A stretch of DNA of 64,000 bases. Origin: Exiguobacterium acetylicum DSM 20416 (GTDB lineage: Bacteria; Bacillota; Bacilli; Exiguobacteriales; Exiguobacteriaceae). This document shows positions 61,942-64,000 of the stretch, in pieces. The DNA lies in the NCBI RefSeq assembly GCF_000702605.1, contig NZ_JNIR01000001.1, positions 2,994,001 to 3,058,000 on the forward strand, read 5' to 3'. Position 1 is the stretch's first letter. The number at the start of each line of letters is the position of its first letter. The position numbers and the translations under genes are program-made. Below the pieces are notes generated by a model. It made no database searches and had not been told where the DNA came from. It worked only from the letters and a program-made list of their open reading frames with translations.

Positions 61942-64000
61942 ATGATTGCAAGAATTACTCATAAAGAAAAGATAATAGGTAGTTGGATTGCACAACACTT
62001 ACTTAATTATCTTAAAGACCATAAAAATAAAAATGCCGAAAAAGTACTAGTAAAGATAGAAGGAATAAACGAAGAATACTTTCCGGCTATCTTAAACGCA
62101 TTATTAGAAAATCAAACTCAACTCAAAAGTTTTTATGAACCATTGATACGGACTATAAAACAAATTGACGGTTATGATTCATTTGTTTTAAATGAAAACG
62201 AAAATGGAGTATGGTTACGAAATAATGTAAAAACGAATGAAGCATTAATTTTATTAATGAATGAACGAACACCAGAAGCTCAAAGCTTAAAAGATATTGT
62301 TTCTATTGATGAAACACAATTATTATCATCGGATGGATTTTTCAGTTTAGATCAATCTCTACGAGAAAAAGGATATTTAGAACCACATCAGATAAAAGAT
62401 CTACTCAAACTAATTGGAGCATATCAGCATAGAGGAGAACTCGATTTACAACTTTCAATGCTTATTGCTTATATTGAAAGCGTGTTACAAGAGAAAGAAT
62501 TATCTAATGATACATTTAAAGTGATTTTAGGAAAATCTCTGCCTCATTTTCGGCTATTTAAAGATGAACATTTAAAATTTGAGTCGCTAGAGGGTCTTCG
62601 TAGTCAGCTTAGAAAAAACTTTTTATTAAGTCACTTAAGAAAAACTTTAGTAAATTATTTAGACCCAGAGAAAATGATGAAAAATGTAGATAATTTCATT
62701 GTCAATGAAGAAAAAAATAATTTTTCAAGTGAAGTTTGGAAAAGCTTTAATAACGATAAAGTATTGTTTTTAGAAAAAACTATGGAGTTTGTTGAAAGAC
62801 GAAACAACGACCTCTTAAATCTAGTTTCATACAATGACGCAGAACGAATTTTTGGATTTAAAGTGTCTAATTCTTTAAAGGATAAATTAAATAATGCAAG
62901 AGATATAATTCTAGACAATTTTGCAGAAAAAATTAGAGAAGCAAAAAGTATTGAAGAAGAGAGCCAATTAAAGCAAGAAAAAATGGAAGCTGAAAGTCGT
63001 TTTGATCGTGGTGTTGAAGCCGTAAATGCTAAAAATGATATTGAGACGATTCGAGAATTTCGAGAAGAATATGAACAAGAACTTGAAAAAGAAAATATAC
63101 TGAAAAAAATTATTAATATTGAAAATAAGCTTGAGAATCCCTCTGAATATATTGATATTTTTGAAGCGATTTTATCTGAGGGTTTAGTGATGTTAGAGGA
63201 AATAGATCATGAAGAATTCAATGGTAATCTTACCTTTGAAATTTCAATAGATCAAAATACAGAAGTTTCTGAAGAACAAGCTAGATTCTTTAATTTTCAT
63301 CTGAAATCTTTATCCATGTTGTCTTCGAACATAATTGTTCTTTCAGAATTGATGAACACTAACGAATCATCTAAAGAGATTGAAGTAATCCCGGTCAAAT
63401 TACGACTTTTAAAAAATGAAAATTCTATAGCGAAATCCATTATCAAAATTGATGCTAGTAGAACATTAATTGAAACAAGTTTTTCCAAATTTATCAACCA
63501 AATTCAAGACGGTTTTTTACATTCTATTATTACGAAAAAGGGTACGCCAGTTGAAGAAGATCTTAATGAGTATTTGAGTGAACAACAAAAATACACCCTT
63601 ATGTCGGATAAACGATTATTAGAACCTATCGAGCAATTTAAAAAATACAATTCTGAGTACACTAATATTCTTAAATCCATTATCGACGAAAATAGAGGAA
63701 TAACTATTGAAGACTTAAATCAAGTATCTGATCTTAGTGAATCATTTTTAAAGTGCTCGGATCATGATGTAGATAGTGTTAGAAAAATATACTCACTCCT
63801 AAATGAAATTGGAACGATAAAGATTTTCGAAACTAAAAACGTTAAACAAGCAGAAGTTGAACGTAAAATAGTATCTGTATTTAATCCCATTAGATTTATT
63901 GCTTACGGCTTTAAACTCATTCATTTTGGAAAATTACTTTCTAGTATTTCTGATACGTCTGAACAACGCAATAAAATACAAGATGTAGAAGATTTAAAAC
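61942..64000 (+). CDS. Large protein, 5' part only (DptH-like?), continues past window
   Basis: The frame opens at ATG 61942 (AAGGAG nine bases upstream) and stays open for 686 codons to the last base, so it is truncated by the window. Residues about 107-116 read NERTPEAQSL. The middle has long charged coiled-coil segments (about 320-400). No Walker motif is present yet. DptH and related HerA/FtsK-type proteins are very large with ATPase sites in the C-terminal part, which would fit, but this cannot be seen here. Confidence 0.7.
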   Translation, partial: MIARITHKEKIIGSWIAQHLLNYLKDHKNKNAEKVLVKIEGINEEYFPAILNALLENQTQLKSFYEPLIRTIKQIDGYDSFVLNENENGVWLRNNVKTNEALILLMNERTPEAQSLKDIVSIDETQLLSSDGFFSLDQSLREKGYLEPHQIKDLLKLIGAYQHRGELDLQLSMLIAYIESVLQEKELSNDTFKVILGKSLPHFRLFKDEHLKFESLEGLRSQLRKNFLLSHLRKTLVNYLDPEKMMKNVDNFIVNEEKNNFSSEVWKSFNNDKVLFLEKTMEFVERRNNDLLNLVSYNDAERIFGFKVSNSLKDKLNNARDIILDNFAEKIREAKSIEEESQLKQEKMEAESRFDRGVEAVNAKNDIETIREFREEYEQELEKENILKKIINIENKLENPSEYIDIFEAILSEGLVMLEEIDHEEFNGNLTFEISIDQNTEVSEEQARFFNFHLKSLSMLSSNIIVLSELMNTNESSKEIEVIPVKLRLLKNENSIAKSIIKIDASRTLIETSFSKFINQIQDGFLHSIITKKGTPVEEDLNEYLSEQQKYTLMSDKRLLEPIEQFKKYNSEYTNILKSIIDENRGITIEDLNQVSDLSESFLKCSDHDVDSVRKIYSLLNEIGTIKIFETKNVKQAEVERKIVSVFNPIRFIAYGFKLIHFGKLLSSISDTSEQRNKIQDVEDLK

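Noticed and set aside
58522-64000. Complete Dnd or Ssp phosphorothioation system
   Set aside because: No DndA-E or SspA-D-like gene is present in the window; only the restriction-like half might be.

Overview
The window looks like a low-to-mid-GC Bacillota chromosome, most likely Exiguobacterium or a close relative. This is inferred from gene content and style, not from a search. The evidence is a HemAT globin sensor, the CsoR/CopA/CopZ copper set, a bacillithiol-linked YtxJ protein, a FadR-type box upstream of a fadF-like gene, strong GGAGG ribosome sites, many bidirectional hairpin terminators and a class F-type sortase with MPxTG substrates. About 58 kb is ordinary core and accessory chromosome. 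The last 5.6 kb (from about 58,350) is visibly AT-rich and looks horizontally acquired.

Layout. 0-9 kb: agmatinase end, LysE exporter with Lrp regulator, a DUF4397 surface protein with its own sortase, HemAT, the copper operon csoR-copA-copZ and an MFS pump. 9-13 kb: a three-gene operon of succinate-semialdehyde dehydrogenase, a ThDP enzyme of the acetolactate synthase family and YtxJ. 13-20 kb: oligo-1,6-glucosidase behind a LacI/MalR-type operator, Nudix hydrolase, alkaline phosphatase, and fadF behind a near-perfect FadR box. 20-26 kb: a MerR regulator and a CBS-domain membrane protein, both frame-damaged next to homopolymers, then a LytS-like kinase, galM, DegV and a crcB pair. 26-34 kb: a chemoreceptor, oxidoreductase, HxlR/catE-like pair, NIPSNAP-Nudix fusion and DedA protein. 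34-40 kb: PepSY/FixH-like pair, a calcium-repeat protein, and a cell-wall-anchored histidine-rich duplicated protein beside copC and copD. 40-46 kb: OatA-like acyltransferase, a two-component system, a methyltransferase gene broken by an in-frame TGA, and an intact-looking IS3-family element just upstream of it. 46-58 kb: an Ada/alkylation-repair operon, a NUMOD4/HNH relative, a repeat-stalk sunset-domain protein, chemoreceptor, diguanylate cyclase, EcsAB-like transporter, an unknown three-gene operon and RidA.

The right end (58,522 to past 64,000) is the best candidate for an interesting system. It is a one-direction operon of a P-loop ATPase with a Cys cluster, a 539-aa winged-helix-like protein and a very large protein cut off by the window end. 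The layout and motifs recall the DptF-DptG-DptH (DndFGH) or SspFGH phosphorothioation-linked restriction modules, but no modification genes are in view, so the identity is an inference. The ATPase reading frame stops just after an A8 tract. The alternative frame continues for about 40 protein-like residues, so its real C-terminus is probably displaced by a one-base slip. Two other genes (the MerR regulator and the CBS protein) have the same kind of homopolymer slip, so sequencing error has to be weighed against biology.
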